Shown here in pieces: positions 38,197 to 47,867 of a stretch of 64,000 nucleotides of DNA. The position numbers and the translations under genes are program-made. Each line of letters starts with the position of its first letter. The stretch's first letter is position 1. Source of the DNA: Bog-375 sp049698695 (GTDB lineage: Bacteria; Acidobacteriota; Terriglobia; Bryobacterales; Bryobacteraceae); the NCBI GenBank assembly GCA_049698695.1, contig JBAVYH010000092.1, positions 1-64,000 on the forward strand, written 5' to 3'. The notes under the pieces are model-generated. The model searched no databases. It saw only the letters and a program-made list of their open reading frames with translations, and had not been told where the DNA came from.

Positions 38197-39066
38197 ATGG
38201 ATCGCCTTAACTACCGCGGGATCGTCAATCAACTGGCCGAGATCGATCAATGGCTCGGCCAGAGGGGTCTAACCCAGAACGACCGAATACGCACACACCA
38301 GCACAACATTGCCGAACTGGCCCAGGCAACCGACGAGCGAAGGCTCGACGCCTTCCGCTCCTTCCTGACCGAGGAGAAGCGCCGCGAGATTCTCTGGTCA
38401 CTGGTCGAATCTGTGGAGTTTGTTGACGCAATCAACGCACTCCGAAGACAGGGTTGCCCGCCGCCTCCGGAGGTGCTAAAGCGCGCGCTCGAAGGCCCCG
38501 CGGACTTGTATCTTGAAGACAGCAAATCGAACTTGGGCCGCAATACAATGTTCGAGATTGTGGTCGCCGGCCGTGCGGCTTTCGCAGGTCTGAAGCCCCG
38601 ATTGGGTAGTGAACCCGACGTGCTGTTCGAGTTTAACGGTCGCAGGATGCTCGTTCAATGCAAGCGCGTGCTATCCGAAGGCGCAGTTCCAAAACGGATC
38701 GGGGAGGCCGCGAAGCAGTTGAAAAGGGATCTGAACAACTCCTGCAGTCCGACGGACTGCGGCTTGATTGCAGTTTCGGTTTCGAGGCTACTTAATCCCG
38801 GCGACAGCATTTTGACTGCGGACTGCGAATCCGACCTCCGCACAGCGCTTCGCCGTGAGATCGACGAAATCATCAAGCGGAATACGCGGTCTCTTGGCCA
38901 AGTGAAGGACCCGAGGGTGGCCGCAGTCCTCTTCCAGGCATCTACGCCAGCGTTTGTGAAGGAGCTTGGGCTCTATACGGTTGCCAGTTCAGCAACTGTG
39001 TATCATATCCCAGGGAAATCAGACGCGGTCTTGCTGCAGGCGCTCGCTGCGAAGATCACGATCTGA
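38197..39066 (+). CDS. Putative PD-(D/E)XK-like nuclease domain protein
   Basis: 289 residues, no signal peptide. The N-terminal 110 residues are helical (AEIDQWLGQRGLTQNDRIRTHQ). The middle holds a possible restriction-endonuclease-like core: GRNTMFEIVVAGRAAFAG supplies a helix with an acidic residue, SEPDVLFEF supplies an aspartate after a proline, and RRMLVQCKRV supplies the Q-x-K-like end. That spacing fits PD-(D/E)XK enzymes, but catalysis is inferred only. Composition is visibly less GC-rich than kgd upstream. Next to it lie a one-pass membrane protein and a HigA-type antitoxin, suggesting an acquired islet. Confidence 0.65.
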   Translation: MDRLNYRGIVNQLAEIDQWLGQRGLTQNDRIRTHQHNIAELAQATDERRLDAFRSFLTEEKRREILWSLVESVEFVDAINALRRQGCPPPPEVLKRALEGPADLYLEDSKSNLGRNTMFEIVVAGRAAFAGLKPRLGSEPDVLFEFNGRRMLVQCKRVLSEGAVPKRIGEAAKQLKRDLNNSCSPTDCGLIAVSVSRLLNPGDSILTADCESDLRTALRREIDEIIKRNTRSLGQVKDPRVAAVLFQASTPAFVKELGLYTVASSATVYHIPGKSDAVLLQALAAKITI

Positions 39067-39121
39067 CGGAGCTTCCGCCGTCAGGAGGCCGAACCACGCT
39101 GGGTGTTACAATTCTCCGCCA

Positions 39122-39547
39122 GTGGAGACCAAGGAGCCGGCGCAGAACCGTGTTGGGGCTGTTGCGTTAGCCGCAAGGAATATCGCCTTGGGAGTCCTGG
39201 TATTCGTTGTGATTATTGCCGTGAAGTCGGTAAGTGACGACTCGGTAGCCATTCCGGTCGGCAGCCGCTGCTCGACCGCGCGCGCCACTTATGGGCTAAA
39301 GGACCTGGGCAAGGCATTCGCTGACCTGGAGAAGGCGCAAAAAGCAAACGACGAGTTCGGCTTAGCCGAACTTGCTCAGCGCGATGTCGCGGTCCTACTC
39401 CCGGCCGGGATCCCCTGCCTCGTGATCGACACCAATTTCCTCGACCACTTTGCCTCATATCGCCAAGTTCGGATCCTGAGTGAGCCGTACCTTGGCGAGG
39501 CCTTATGGGTCAAGAAAGGCGATCTCGCTGCACTGGAGTCCAAATGA
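39122..39547 (+). CDS. Small single-pass membrane protein, function unknown
   Basis: 141 residues from a GTG at 39122. A short basic N-terminus is followed by a hydrophobic span (NIALGVLVFVVIIAVKSV, about residues 18-38). The remaining 100 residues have mixed alpha/beta character (AIPVGSRCSTARATYGL, DVAVLLPAGIPCLVIDTN) and probably face the periplasm. It ends 30 bases before the HigA-type gene and begins 55 bases after the nuclease-like gene, all on one strand. No homologous family was recognised, and the start codon is uncertain because a longer in-frame extension exists upstream. Confidence 0.55.
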   Translation: METKEPAQNRVGAVALAARNIALGVLVFVVIIAVKSVSDDSVAIPVGSRCSTARATYGLKDLGKAFADLEKAQKANDEFGLAELAQRDVAVLLPAGIPCLVIDTNFLDHFASYRQVRILSEPYLGEALWVKKGDLAALESK

Positions 39548-39577
39548 GAGATCGGCCCCTGAGGACGAAGGAGAATT

Positions 39578-40060
39578 ATGGCGCAGAGGAAAAAATTGCC
39601 GCCCATCCATCCCGGCGAGCTGCTTCGCGACGAACTCAACGAGATCGGGATTAGCCTGAACGAGTTGGGGCGCGCTCTTAGGGTCCCGATGAACCGGATC
39701 AGCGCCATCGTCAACGGAAAGCGAGCCATCACCGTGGACACTGCGATGCGCTTGGCCCGCTACTTCGGCACGTCGCCGCAAGACTGGTTGAATCTTCAGA
39801 CCGCCTACGATCTCGAGATCGCCGCCCGGGAGATCCGTCCGAAGATCGAAAGGGAGGTCCTCCCACGAAAACCGCTCGTAGGCCCGCGTTCCCCGTGTAT
39901 TGGCGCGCATGTTCCTTCCTGTGCCACCCAGCCGCTTTCCAGTCCAGCTCCGATCACTCGCTCGCCAAGTATTCCCAAACCCATGTTCCAGCTTGGCTTA
40001 CGGCCATTTCCCGCCCTCCCCGCGCCGCTTTTCCCTCCCTCCGTGTCACAGTATGCATAG
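39578..40060 (+). CDS. HigA-type antitoxin with aberrant C-terminal extension
   Basis: 160 residues. Residues 1-98 are a complete HigA/XRE antitoxin: IHPGELLRDELNEIGISLNELGRAL, the helix-turn-helix MNRISAIVNGKRAITVDTAMRLARYFGTSPQDWLNLQ, and the usual ending IRPKIEREVLPRKP. In relatives the protein stops here. In this copy the frame runs on for about 60 proline/serine-rich residues that look non-coding, while a TAG in another frame sits at 39879-39881. A one-base indel or lost stop is likely. GAAGGAG lies seven bases before the ATG. No HigB toxin precedes or follows it, so it is an orphan. Confidence 0.8.
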   Translation: MAQRKKLPPIHPGELLRDELNEIGISLNELGRALRVPMNRISAIVNGKRAITVDTAMRLARYFGTSPQDWLNLQTAYDLEIAAREIRPKIEREVLPRKPLVGPRSPCIGAHVPSCATQPLSSPAPITRSPSIPKPMFQLGLRPFPALPAPLFPPSVSQYA

Positions 40061-40065
40061 GGAGA

Positions 40066-40086
40066 TGGCGCAGGTCCCCGACCTGC
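40066..40086. repeat. Short GC-rich hairpin repeat (copy 2)
   Basis: Twenty-one bases beginning tggcgcaggtccccgacctg match the palindrome at 3667-3687 with paired changes in both arms. It lies just after the HigA-type gene. Confidence 0.5.
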
Positions 40087-40153
40087 GAATGCCTGCTACG
40101 GGACCTCCGAAATGCCGGCCTGTGATCTTAGTCTATGAAACAACCAGTCAAAA

Positions 40154-40235
40154 TGGGGCAGATTGCCCCACGGAAAGCCAACGGCCTCTCTTGTTTTCAA
40201 TGAGTTAGCCGCAGAGCCTGGGCCAATCTGCCCCA
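40154..40235. repeat. Inverted repeat with tggggcag core
   Basis: tggggcagattgcccca (40154-40170) is itself a palindrome, and its left part recurs inverted as caatctgcccca at 40224-40235. The tggggcag core is shared with the repeats at 3074 and 49634. The 40061-40449 gap holds this element, the hairpin at 40066-40086 and a possible toxin remnant, and no other gene that I can support. Confidence 0.55.
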
Positions 40236-40339
40236 CGCCCGTCCACGATTTCCACGTCAGTTGCGTAACCGTCTGCCCAGAAAAAGCAGACGCGGTACTG
40301 CCCCAGCGGCACTAATAATTCGCTGTAGCGCCCGGACGC
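40205..40339 (-). pseudogene. Possible remnant of a RelE/HigB-type toxin
   Basis: On the minus strand about 44 codons read SGRYSELLVPLGQYRVCFFW and on to DGYATDVEIVDGR. The YRVCFFWADG core resembles the YRVLYFW/F strand of RelE/HigB-family toxins. The usual C-terminal lysine-rich tail is absent, and the end is formed by the tggggcag repeat. No convincing start is present. Its position 150 bp from an orphan HigA-type antitoxin is suggestive but not proof. Confidence 0.25.
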
Positions 40340-40449
40340 CGGCACTTCGTGTGGCGGAGGGCCGCGCGCTGCGCAACCCAGCCATAATGGAAAGGGTGGA
40401 ACCGGTAGGTATCTGGTTGACTCAGGTCGATCGCCGGCAGCGGCCGGGC

Positions 40450-42750
40450 ATGGCTGCGCCTCCGGGCCGCAGCGGACGAGTGCGTCCTTCCCTTCTGCAA
40501 GGTTCGTGCTGCCGGGGGAGGCGCCGCGAGACGCGCGCTTCGCGTTGCGCCGCGCTCCTGCTAGCGGCCATCTGCGCCGGCGGTGCGGCACAAGCGGATA
40601 CGCCGGTCGCGTTGACCAATCCCGGTATGGAGGAGCCATACTACGCCGTGAATTCGAACAGCGGCGCCATCTCCGGCTATCTCGCCAACGGCTGGACCGA
40701 AAACTCGGCCTGGGCGAACGCGGCCGTCCAATACTCCGAAGAGAACACCAACCCGCATAGTGGATCGGCGTGCCAGAAGGTGGTCGTGAGCAGCGTGGGC
40801 ACAGGCCGCGTGCAGTTCATTCAACAGTTTCGGCTGCAGGCTAGCAACATCTATACCGCTTCTGTCTGGCTGCGCGGAGATCCCGGCTTGCAGGTTTCGC
40901 TGGTCATTCAGCAGGGCAGCTCCCCCTATGCCACTTACATCCAGAGCTCGATGGCTCTGACCGCCGATTGGCAGCAACTTGTCGCGACCGGCTACATCAC
41001 TGTCGACCAACCGGCGTACCTGATGGTCGCCATCGACGCTCCCGGCACCGTGTGGGCGGATGACTTTGCGCTCTCCTTTACGCCCGGAACGTTCGCGCCC
41101 ACGCCTCGCATCGGCCCGATTCCTACCACGTTCTTCGGCATGCACGTGGAGAACTTCCTGCAGAGTCAGCTCCTCAACAGCGGCTTCGAGCCACCTTATG
41201 TTTCGGCCGGCGCAAACAATCCGATTTCGGGCAGCATTGCCGTGGACTGGACCGACAACTCCTCGTGGGGCGTTCCCAATCCCACCGTGACGTATTCGGA
41301 GGACGACGCCAACCCGCATAGCGGTACGGCTTGCCAAAAGGTGAGCGTGCAAACCGTGCCGGCCGGCGACGCCGTGCAATTGGTCCAATCGATCACCGTG
41401 ATTCCGGGCCAGTCCTACACCCTTTCCGCATGGTTGCGCGGCGACCCGGGAATGAAGGTCAACCTGATCCTGCAAGACTCCAACACGCCGTACACCCATT
41501 ACGGAGGTGGAACCCAGGCCACGCTCACCGGCGACTGGCAGCAGTTCACTACCAGTGGGACTGTCGAAGATACGGGCAGCATCCTGCTCATGTTTCAGGC
41601 TTCGCAAGCCGGCACGTTCTACGTGGACGACGTGCAATTCACCGATGCCTCCGGCGCCCCGGTCTCGGGCGGCGTCCCCTGGCCCCCGGACAAATTCGGC
41701 ACCCTGCGGCTGTGGGACACCGGTACCGCGTGGACTTCGCTCGAACCGCTGAAGGGCGTGTGGAACTGGCAGCCTCTCGACACTTGGGTGGCCGCCGCGG
41801 AGCAGCACGGCGTGCCGGACGTTCTGCTCACGCTCGGCCAGACCCCGCCCTGGGCGTCCTCCAATCCAAACGACGTCAATTACGTTGGCGCCGGCGCCCC
41901 CGCGCCGCCCACCGACAATCAGGACTGGCGCGACTACATCACCGCGGTCGCCCAGCGCTACAAAGGGCGCATCCGCTATTACGAGATCTGGAACGAGCCG
42001 AACGATCCCACTTACTACGCCGGAAGCGTGGACGAGTTAGTGGAACTTACCAAGGAAGCTTACGGAATTCTCAAGCAGGTGGACCCGGGTAACACCGTCC
42101 TTTCCCCGGCGGCCTATGCGCCGGGTTACCTGGAGCAGCTTCTGCAAGCCGGAATGGCGCCGTATGTCGACATGATCGCCTATCACTTCTACGAGACACC
42201 GCCGGAGGCGGCCGCCACCGACATCGCCAACGTGAACCTGGTGATGGCAGCGAATGGCCTGAGCGCGATGCCCGTCTGGGCTACCGAAGGCGCCACCGGC
42301 GACAACACCACCGCGCCCGAGGATCTGGCAGCGGCCTACCTGGTGCGCAAGTATCTCGTCCACCTCGCCTTCGGCTCCATCCGCTTCGATTGGTACGCTT
42401 GGGGCAAGGCCACCACTTTCTGCGTGGGCACGGAAGAAAACGATCCGCGGGCGCTCACCGAGGCCGGCCGCGCATTCGGCATCCTGCTGAACTGGCTGCG
42501 CGGCGCCTGGCTCACCGGCGCCTCAATCGATACCTTAGGTACGTGGCAGATTGGGCTGGATCTGCCCGGCGGCAACCGCGGGCTGATTGTGTGGAACCCC
42601 AACACAACCGTGTCGTTCGCCATCCCCGGCACTTTCCACTCCGTTTCCCAGCACGACATCTTCGGAAACGTCACTGCCGTCGAAGGAGCGACCGTAGCGA
42701 TCGGTTACTCACCGGTATTATTGATCAGTCACCAGCAACGCTGGCGATGA
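40450..42750 (+). CDS. Secreted GH39-like glycoside hydrolase with duplicated carbohydrate-binding modules
   Basis: About 766 residues. A signal peptide (CAALLLAAICAGGAAQAD) precedes a CBM4/9-like module starting LTNPGMEEPYY and ending WADDFALSF. PIPTTFFGMHVENF, a GH39-type first barrel strand, comes next. A second similar module (LLNSGFEPPY to FYVDDVQF) follows before the barrel resumes at WPPDKFGTLRLWDTGTAWTS. The acid/base candidate is E516 in YYEIWNEPND and the nucleophile candidate E613 in VWATEGATGDN. The second module thus appears inserted in the catalytic domain. Substrate is unknown. The start is uncertain: ATG 40450, GTG 40480 or ATG 40387 are possible. Confidence 0.8.
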   Translation: MAAPPGRSGRVRPSLLQGSCCRGRRRETRASRCAALLLAAICAGGAAQADTPVALTNPGMEEPYYAVNSNSGAISGYLANGWTENSAWANAAVQYSEENTNPHSGSACQKVVVSSVGTGRVQFIQQFRLQASNIYTASVWLRGDPGLQVSLVIQQGSSPYATYIQSSMALTADWQQLVATGYITVDQPAYLMVAIDAPGTVWADDFALSFTPGTFAPTPRIGPIPTTFFGMHVENFLQSQLLNSGFEPPYVSAGANNPISGSIAVDWTDNSSWGVPNPTVTYSEDDANPHSGTACQKVSVQTVPAGDAVQLVQSITVIPGQSYTLSAWLRGDPGMKVNLILQDSNTPYTHYGGGTQATLTGDWQQFTTSGTVEDTGSILLMFQASQAGTFYVDDVQFTDASGAPVSGGVPWPPDKFGTLRLWDTGTAWTSLEPLKGVWNWQPLDTWVAAAEQHGVPDVLLTLGQTPPWASSNPNDVNYVGAGAPAPPTDNQDWRDYITAVAQRYKGRIRYYEIWNEPNDPTYYAGSVDELVELTKEAYGILKQVDPGNTVLSPAAYAPGYLEQLLQAGMAPYVDMIAYHFYETPPEAAATDIANVNLVMAANGLSAMPVWATEGATGDNTTAPEDLAAAYLVRKYLVHLAFGSIRFDWYAWGKATTFCVGTEENDPRALTEAGRAFGILLNWLRGAWLTGASIDTLGTWQIGLDLPGGNRGLIVWNPNTTVSFAIPGTFHSVSQHDIFGNVTAVEGATVAIGYSPVLLISHQQRWR

Positions 42751-42768
42751 GGCAGCGCCTATACCGGG

Positions 42769-43068
42769 CTACCGGCCCGGCGTGCCGACCAATCCGCGGG
42801 TCCACACATCGGCGAAGGTAAATACCATCATGATGAACAGCCAGAGGAAGGCGCCGGCGGCAGCGAGTTGCGTCAGCTTGGGGCTATGCCGCATGTGCAT
42901 GAAGAACAGCGCCACCAGCAGCATCTTGACGGCGGCGATGACGAGCGCCGCCACCACGCTGAAAGCGCCCAAATCGACGTAGGCTACCGCCGTGGTGATG
43001 GCGGTAAGCGCCAGCAGGGTCAGCCAAACAACTGTATAGGTTTTGACGGAATCGACGTGTTCGGTCAT
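42769..43068 (-). CDS. ctaF: Cytochrome c oxidase subunit IV (caa3 type)
   Basis: 99 residues with three hydrophobic spans, matching the prokaryotic COX4/CtaF family. Conserved features include LLVALFFMHMRHSPKL after the second span and FTFADVWTRG near the end. It is the last gene of the respiratory operon and starts two bases after ctaE ends. It supports assembly or stability of the oxidase and carries no redox centre. The gene is convergent with the GH39-like gene; a GC-rich hairpin near 42759-42776 lies between them. Confidence 0.9.
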   Translation of the reverse strand: MTEHVDSVKTYTVVWLTLLALTAITTAVAYVDLGAFSVVAALVIAAVKMLLVALFFMHMRHSPKLTQLAAAGAFLWLFIMMVFTFADVWTRGLVGTPGR

Positions 43069-43070
43069 AG

Positions 43071-43734
43071 CTATCTCATGTGCCGGTCAATCAGGTAGAG
43101 CAAGGGAAACAGGAAGATCCAGATGATGTCGACAAAGTGCCAGTAGAGGCCGGCAATGTCGACCGGGGTCATGTAGTGGGCCGTGAACCGTCCGCGCACG
43201 GCGTGATACAAAAGCCAGGATAGAATGCCCACGCCCACCACCATGTGCAGCGCGTGCAGGCCGGTCATGGCGAAATAGAGCGAGAAGAAGAGTTGCGCCG
43301 GTCCCTGCTCTGCCGCGCCCTCGAAATGGAAGGACGTGCCCGGAACGTGATGCTCGACGAATTTCTCGTTCCACTCGTACGCCTTAACCCCCAGGAAAAC
43401 GAGGCCCAGGAGCATGGTGAGGATGAGGAAAATCACCAGCGCTTTGCGCTTTCCCAGTTGCGCCGAGCGCACCGCCAGCACCATGGTGAAGCTGCTGCAC
43501 AGCAGCACCGCCGTGTTGAGCGCTCCGATCATCGCATTGAGCGACGTCGACGTCATCCCGAACACAGTGGGATACGCGTTGCGGTAAATGGTGTACGCCA
43601 GGAAGAGCCCGCCGAAGAACATCACTTCGGTGACGAGGAAGACCCACATTCCGAAAGTGGAGGTTTCCTTCTGCTGTTCCGGGGTATCGAACTGCTCGCG
43701 CAGCGCGAGCGATTCCACCTCAGCGTGAGCTTGT

Positions 43735-43742
<8 letters not shown>
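43071..43742 (-). CDS. ctaE: Cytochrome c oxidase subunit III
   Basis: 223 residues with about five membrane spans, typical for subunit III of caa3-type oxidases. FGMWVFLVTEVMFFGGLFLAYTIYR begins the first span region, FSLYFAMTGLHALHMVVGVGIL and YWHFVDIIWIFLFPLLYLIDRH are family signatures. The start overlaps the end of ctaD by eight bases, indicating translational coupling. Confidence 0.96.
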
Positions 43743-45360
<1,618 letters not shown>

Positions 45361-45364
45361 ATGG

Positions 45365-46366
45365 CTAAGGGTTGGTGGGCGCCGCGGTGGGGGCGCCTGG
45401 GTTCACGTTGATCTCCGCCGGAGTGGTTCCGGCCCCGGTCGCCGGACGCGGCGACAGCGATTTGATGTACTCGATGAGCTGCAGTACGCCCTCTTCGGTC
45501 ACCAGGCCCTGGAAGGTGGGCATCAGTGGTTGAAAGCCGGCTACGATCTTCGCGTTCGGCTGCAGAATGGATTCGCGCAGGTAGGCTTCGTCCGCCGTGA
45601 TCACCCGTCCGTCGGCCAGCAACACGCCCCGGCCATAGAGTCCCACCAGGCTGGGGCAGCGGCCCGAGCCGTCCGCCTTGTGGCAATTACCGCAAGCCAG
45701 GTCCTGAAACAGCTTTTCGCCATTTTCCGCCAGCGATCCGAACGCCCGGCCGCCGCTCAGCCACGCCTGGTAATCCTCCGGCCGCATGACATAAATCCAT
45801 CCCGTCATGCCGGAGTGTTTGGTGCCACAGTATTCGGCGCAGAACAAATGGTACTGGCCGGTCCTGGTGGGCGTGAACCAGGTGGTGGAGTAGCGGCCGG
45901 GCACCACGTCCTGCTTGGTGCGGAACGCAGGCACGTAGAAGCTGTGGATCACGTCCTCGGAAGTCATCACCAGCTTGACCGGCCGTCCCACCGGAATGTG
46001 CAGCTCATTGATTTCACGCTGTCCTTCCATGTGCTGGATCTTCCACATCCACTGCTTGGCGACCACGTAAACCTGCATGGCGTTCTCGGGAGGGCGGCTT
46101 TCCTTGAAGAAGATATTGGCTCCCCAGCCGAACATGACCAGAGTCAGGCCGAAAGGAATCACCGACCACGCGATCTCGAGCGCCAGGCCGGCGTGCACCG
46201 GTTCCGGCAGATCGTACTTCGAGCGCCGCCGATAGCGGATGGCAAAGTAGAAGATGAGCGCGAAAATCAGTACGATGAAGAACACCGACACGCCGGCCAT
46301 GTAATACAGCAGATGGTCCACGTCGGGCGCGAAATTCGACGCCTCCCAAAGATGAGGTAGATTCAT
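45365..46366 (-). CDS. ctaC: Cytochrome c oxidase subunit II with fused cytochrome c domain
   Basis: 333 residues. Two N-terminal membrane helices (about 22-45 and 65-85) precede a cupredoxin domain with the CuA site CAEYCGTKHSGM. A C-terminal class I cytochrome c domain holds CGNCH and a late methionine ligand in PLMPTFQGL. The fused heme makes this a caa3-type oxidase that can take electrons directly from alternative complex III. No lipobox was recognised. Confidence 0.97.
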   Translation of the reverse strand: MNLPHLWEASNFAPDVDHLLYYMAGVSVFFIVLIFALIFYFAIRYRRRSKYDLPEPVHAGLALEIAWSVIPFGLTLVMFGWGANIFFKESRPPENAMQVYVVAKQWMWKIQHMEGQREINELHIPVGRPVKLVMTSEDVIHSFYVPAFRTKQDVVPGRYSTTWFTPTRTGQYHLFCAEYCGTKHSGMTGWIYVMRPEDYQAWLSGGRAFGSLAENGEKLFQDLACGNCHKADGSGRCPSLVGLYGRGVLLADGRVITADEAYLRESILQPNAKIVAGFQPLMPTFQGLVTEEGVLQLIEYIKSLSPRPATGAGTTPAEINVNPGAPTAAPTNP

Positions 46367-46374
46367 GTTCTTGC

Positions 46375-47274
46375 TTATCCAGCCTGCCTCATGTTCTTCC
46401 GCCCGCGCGACTCGCGGCGCAATGCGATCACGATAGCCAGCCCGCCCACCAGCAGGAGGGCCACGCCCGCGCCCCGCACCAGGTTCATGGCGACTGCCCC
46501 GTACTTGCCGGTCGCCGGATCGTAGTGGAAGCAGAACAGGAGAACCGCGTCCACCGGCGTGCCGATTTTCTCGCTCGACGCCTCCACCAGGCCCAGGCGA
46601 AGATCGCGCGGCGAGTATTCCACGCCATAGAAGTACTTCGATACCCTGCCCGCTGGGGTCAGGATCATGATGGCGCTGGCGTGCGCGTATTGGTCGGTCG
46701 TCGGGTCGTATTTGTAATGGAACCCGATGGCATCGGTTATGACGCGGACGTTAGCCTCCGTGCCGGTGAGGAAGTGCCAGCCATTGGCGGTGTTGGGCCG
46801 GTTATAGCGCCGCAGATAGTTTTCCTTCTTCGCCTCCGCCAGGTCGGGCGTGTCTTTAGGATCGAAGCTGAGGGCGATCACCTCGAAATCCCTGCCCGGG
46901 TTGAGCGAAACCACCTTCAGCGCGCTCTCCATTCCGGTCAGAATCTCGGTGCACAGCATCGGGCAGCGGTAATAAACGGGAGCCAGCAGCACGGGCTTGC
47001 CGGAGTGGAAAAACGAGCCAAGCGGGACGTCGCGCCCGGCTTCGTCGCGCACAATAGTGCTGAGCGGAACCTGCGCATCCAGTTTCTGGTCGATGCCGAC
47101 CCCCTTCAGCGCGCCAGGCAGAACCGGCTTCAGGTGCGAATCCTGCAAGCTGTACGAAGGCTGCATGGGTGCGGGCTGGCCAGGTTGCCCCAGCGCAGCG
47201 GCGGTTGTGAAGAGGAAACCGGCGCAGAGCGCCCCCACGGGCCTGCACCGAAGAAAACCGACCGAACGCGTCAT
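46375..47274 (-). CDS. SCO1/SenC-family copper chaperone
   Basis: 299 residues: an N-terminal signal peptide, a thioredoxin-like SCO domain with the copper-binding CPMLC motif and the distal histidine in YAHASAIMILTP, and a C-terminal membrane anchor (VRGAGVALLLVGGLAIVIAL) near the end. The C-terminal anchor is common in SCO proteins next to alternative complex III. It probably delivers copper to the CuA site of CtaC, which is encoded eight bases downstream. Its start overlaps the stop of the previous gene by four bases. Confidence 0.93.
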   Translation of the reverse strand: MTRSVGFLRCRPVGALCAGFLFTTAAALGQPGQPAPMQPSYSLQDSHLKPVLPGALKGVGIDQKLDAQVPLSTIVRDEAGRDVPLGSFFHSGKPVLLAPVYYRCPMLCTEILTGMESALKVVSLNPGRDFEVIALSFDPKDTPDLAEAKKENYLRRYNRPNTANGWHFLTGTEANVRVITDAIGFHYKYDPTTDQYAHASAIMILTPAGRVSKYFYGVEYSPRDLRLGLVEASSEKIGTPVDAVLLFCFHYDPATGKYGAVAMNLVRGAGVALLLVGGLAIVIALRRESRGRKNMRQAG

Positions 47275-47867
47275 TTCATCTTCTCCTTTGGTGCCTTCAC
47301 CTCGGGCGCCAGCGCTGCCGCGGCTGCCGGAACCGGCCCTGGTGGGATCAGGCCGGCCAGCGGACCGCCAGGTGGTTGCATCTTAGGGCCGAGCCCGGAC
47401 TCGGTCGGAACGCTGACGTCCGCTGCCGCACTCACCGGTAGCTCGGTCTGCCGTGAGGGTAGATGGCTCGCCGCCAGCAGATCGATTGCCCTATCGATCG
47501 GAATCCGCACGATCCCGTGCTCCCGATCCACCCAGCCGTAGCTCGACAATATCTGGCGCTCGGCCGCGCGCTGCGCTTCCAGATCCTCCCTTTCCGTGAT
47601 TTCCAACTGCGGCGCCGGCGGCAGTTTGCGGGCATCGAGCCCCAGAGACTGCGTCGCGCGCGGCAGCACGCCGCCGTATTTGCTTTCAAAATAGCGGAAC
47701 AGCCCGAACACGATGGCGAGCGATGCAATACACAGCAGCAGCAACGCGATGGCGAATTTGCTCACCGCCCAGACATCGGCGTCGGTGCGCTCGTGGCGCA
47801 GTTCGGGGCGGCTCAGATCGAGCGGCGTGTCTTTTGCGGCGTGCTCGTCGTGTCTATTCTCGGCCAT
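47271..47867 (-). CDS. One-pass membrane protein embedded in the act-cta operon
   Basis: 198 residues: a hydrophilic N-terminus, one membrane span (FAIALLLLCIASLAIVFGLF, about residues 36-56), a helical region with ILSSYGWVDREHGIVRIPIDRAIDLL, and a long A/P-rich tail. The YGWVDREHGIVRIPIDRAI block is a recurrent feature of small proteins found near alternative complex III or cytochrome oxidase genes. It overlaps actF by 14 bases and sco by four, so it is clearly part of the operon. It may link the two complexes. No cofactor motif is present. Confidence 0.75.
   Translation of the reverse strand: MAENRHDEHAAKDTPLDLSRPELRHERTDADVWAVSKFAIALLLLCIASLAIVFGLFRYFESKYGGVLPRATQSLGLDARKLPPAPQLEITEREDLEAQRAAERQILSSYGWVDREHGIVRIPIDRAIDLLAASHLPSRQTELPVSAAADVSVPTESGLGPKMQPPGGPLAGLIPPGPVPAAAAALAPEVKAPKEKMK

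Noticed and set aside
39879..39881. Programmed frameshift in the HigA-type gene
   Set aside because: No slippery heptamer or downstream structure is evident; an indel or lost stop explains the tail more simply.
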